DNA from: SG8-40 sp035528435
GTDB lineage: Bacteria > Pseudomonadota > Gammaproteobacteria > Burkholderiales > Eutrophovitaceae
Direction: 5' to 3'
Assembly: GCA_035528435.1 (NCBI GenBank)
Contig: DATKYN010000027.1
Location: forward strand, 1-5,308
Length of the DNA stretch: 5,308 bases
The position numbers were made by a program, and so were the translations under genes. Below the pieces are notes generated by a model. That model was given only the letters and a program-made list of their open reading frames with translations, searched no databases and had not been told where the DNA came from. This document shows, in pieces, positions 5,059 to 5,308 of this stretch (positions are counted from its first letter, which is position 1; each line of letters begins with the position of its first letter).

Positions 5059-5308
5059 TCAATCAACCGCCACAACTGCCTCAATCTCTACCAGCAGTTC
5101 CGGCTCTACAAGCTGATCGATACCGACCATGGTCGCGGCGGGCGGATTGTCGTGGGAAATATACCGCCCGCGCACATTCATCACTGCCTTGCGCCGCTCC
5201 TGCGAAAATTCGACGATGTAGATCGTGAACTTGATCACGTCCTCGAAGGTCGCACCGATTCCGCCCAGAGCGCGCTTCAGATTTTCGAACACCTGCACCG
5301 CCTGCGCC
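5059..5308 (-). CDS. RidA/YjgF/YER057c/UK114 family protein (C-terminal part, cut by window edge)
   Basis: The frame is open from the right edge (AQAVQVFENLKRALGGIGAT...) to TGA at 5059-5061, giving 83 residues of a family usually about 125-135 long. Characteristic pieces are the QVFENLKRALGGIGATFEDVIKFTIYIV helix and strand, the RGRYISHDNPPA segment and the end LLVEIEAVVAVD. RidA itself is a cytoplasmic trimer that hydrolyses reactive enamine/imine intermediates of amino-acid metabolism; many relatives sit in aromatic-degradation operons. The arginine that holds the substrate carboxylate in RidA (R105 in E. coli, in PARS) is replaced here: the motif reads PAAT. The glutamate of the IEIEA-like motif is kept. 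This argues for a Rid subfamily with another substrate rather than true RidA. The GTG at 5298 is internal, since the conserved helix extends upstream of it. The gene converges on the intradiol gene. Confidence 0.88.
   Translation of the reverse strand, partial: AQAVQVFENLKRALGGIGATFEDVIKFTIYIVEFSQERRKAVMNVRGRYISHDNPPAATMVGIDQLVEPELLVEIEAVVAVD

Overview
The window looks like chromosomal or megaplasmid DNA of a GC-rich proteobacterium, most likely a betaproteobacterium of the Burkholderiales. This rests on base composition, codon use and the mix of catabolic and regulatory families; it is inference, because no rRNA, tRNA or other taxonomic marker is present. Most genes lie on the minus strand.

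Layout from left to right: (1) 1-287, the N-terminal 95 codons of a putative alpha/beta-hydrolase esterase, minus strand, cut by the window edge. (2) 288-695, about 400 bp with no convincing gene; it holds an inverted repeat near a possible esterase promoter and a perfect 14-bp palindrome. (3) 696-1583, a minus-strand operon of three small overlapping genes of unknown function; the last encodes a two-helix membrane protein. (4) 1584-1794, a spacer with two strong inverted repeats. (5) 1795-2811, an AraC-family regulator. (6) 2865-2928, a 16-bp sequence repeated four times in tandem, lying exactly between the regulator promoter region and the stop codon of the next gene. (7) 2928-4082, a PhyH-type Fe(II)/2-oxoglutarate dioxygenase. 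(8) 4083-4290, a divergent promoter region with G8 and C7 runs. (9) 4291-4987, plus strand, a Tat-exported intradiol ring-cleavage dioxygenase broken by a one-base frameshift in a C7 run. (10) 4993-5025, a long stem-loop between convergent genes. (11) 5059-5308, a RidA/YjgF-family protein cut by the right edge.

Two oxygenases of different chemistry, an AraC regulator and a Rid-family protein side by side suggest a small catabolic or detoxification locus, perhaps for an aromatic compound. The AraC protein is the natural candidate to control the PhyH gene and the divergent intradiol gene. The substrate cannot be read from the sequence. The least explained parts are the three-gene operon, the 16-bp tandem array and the homopolymer runs around and inside the intradiol dioxygenase gene.
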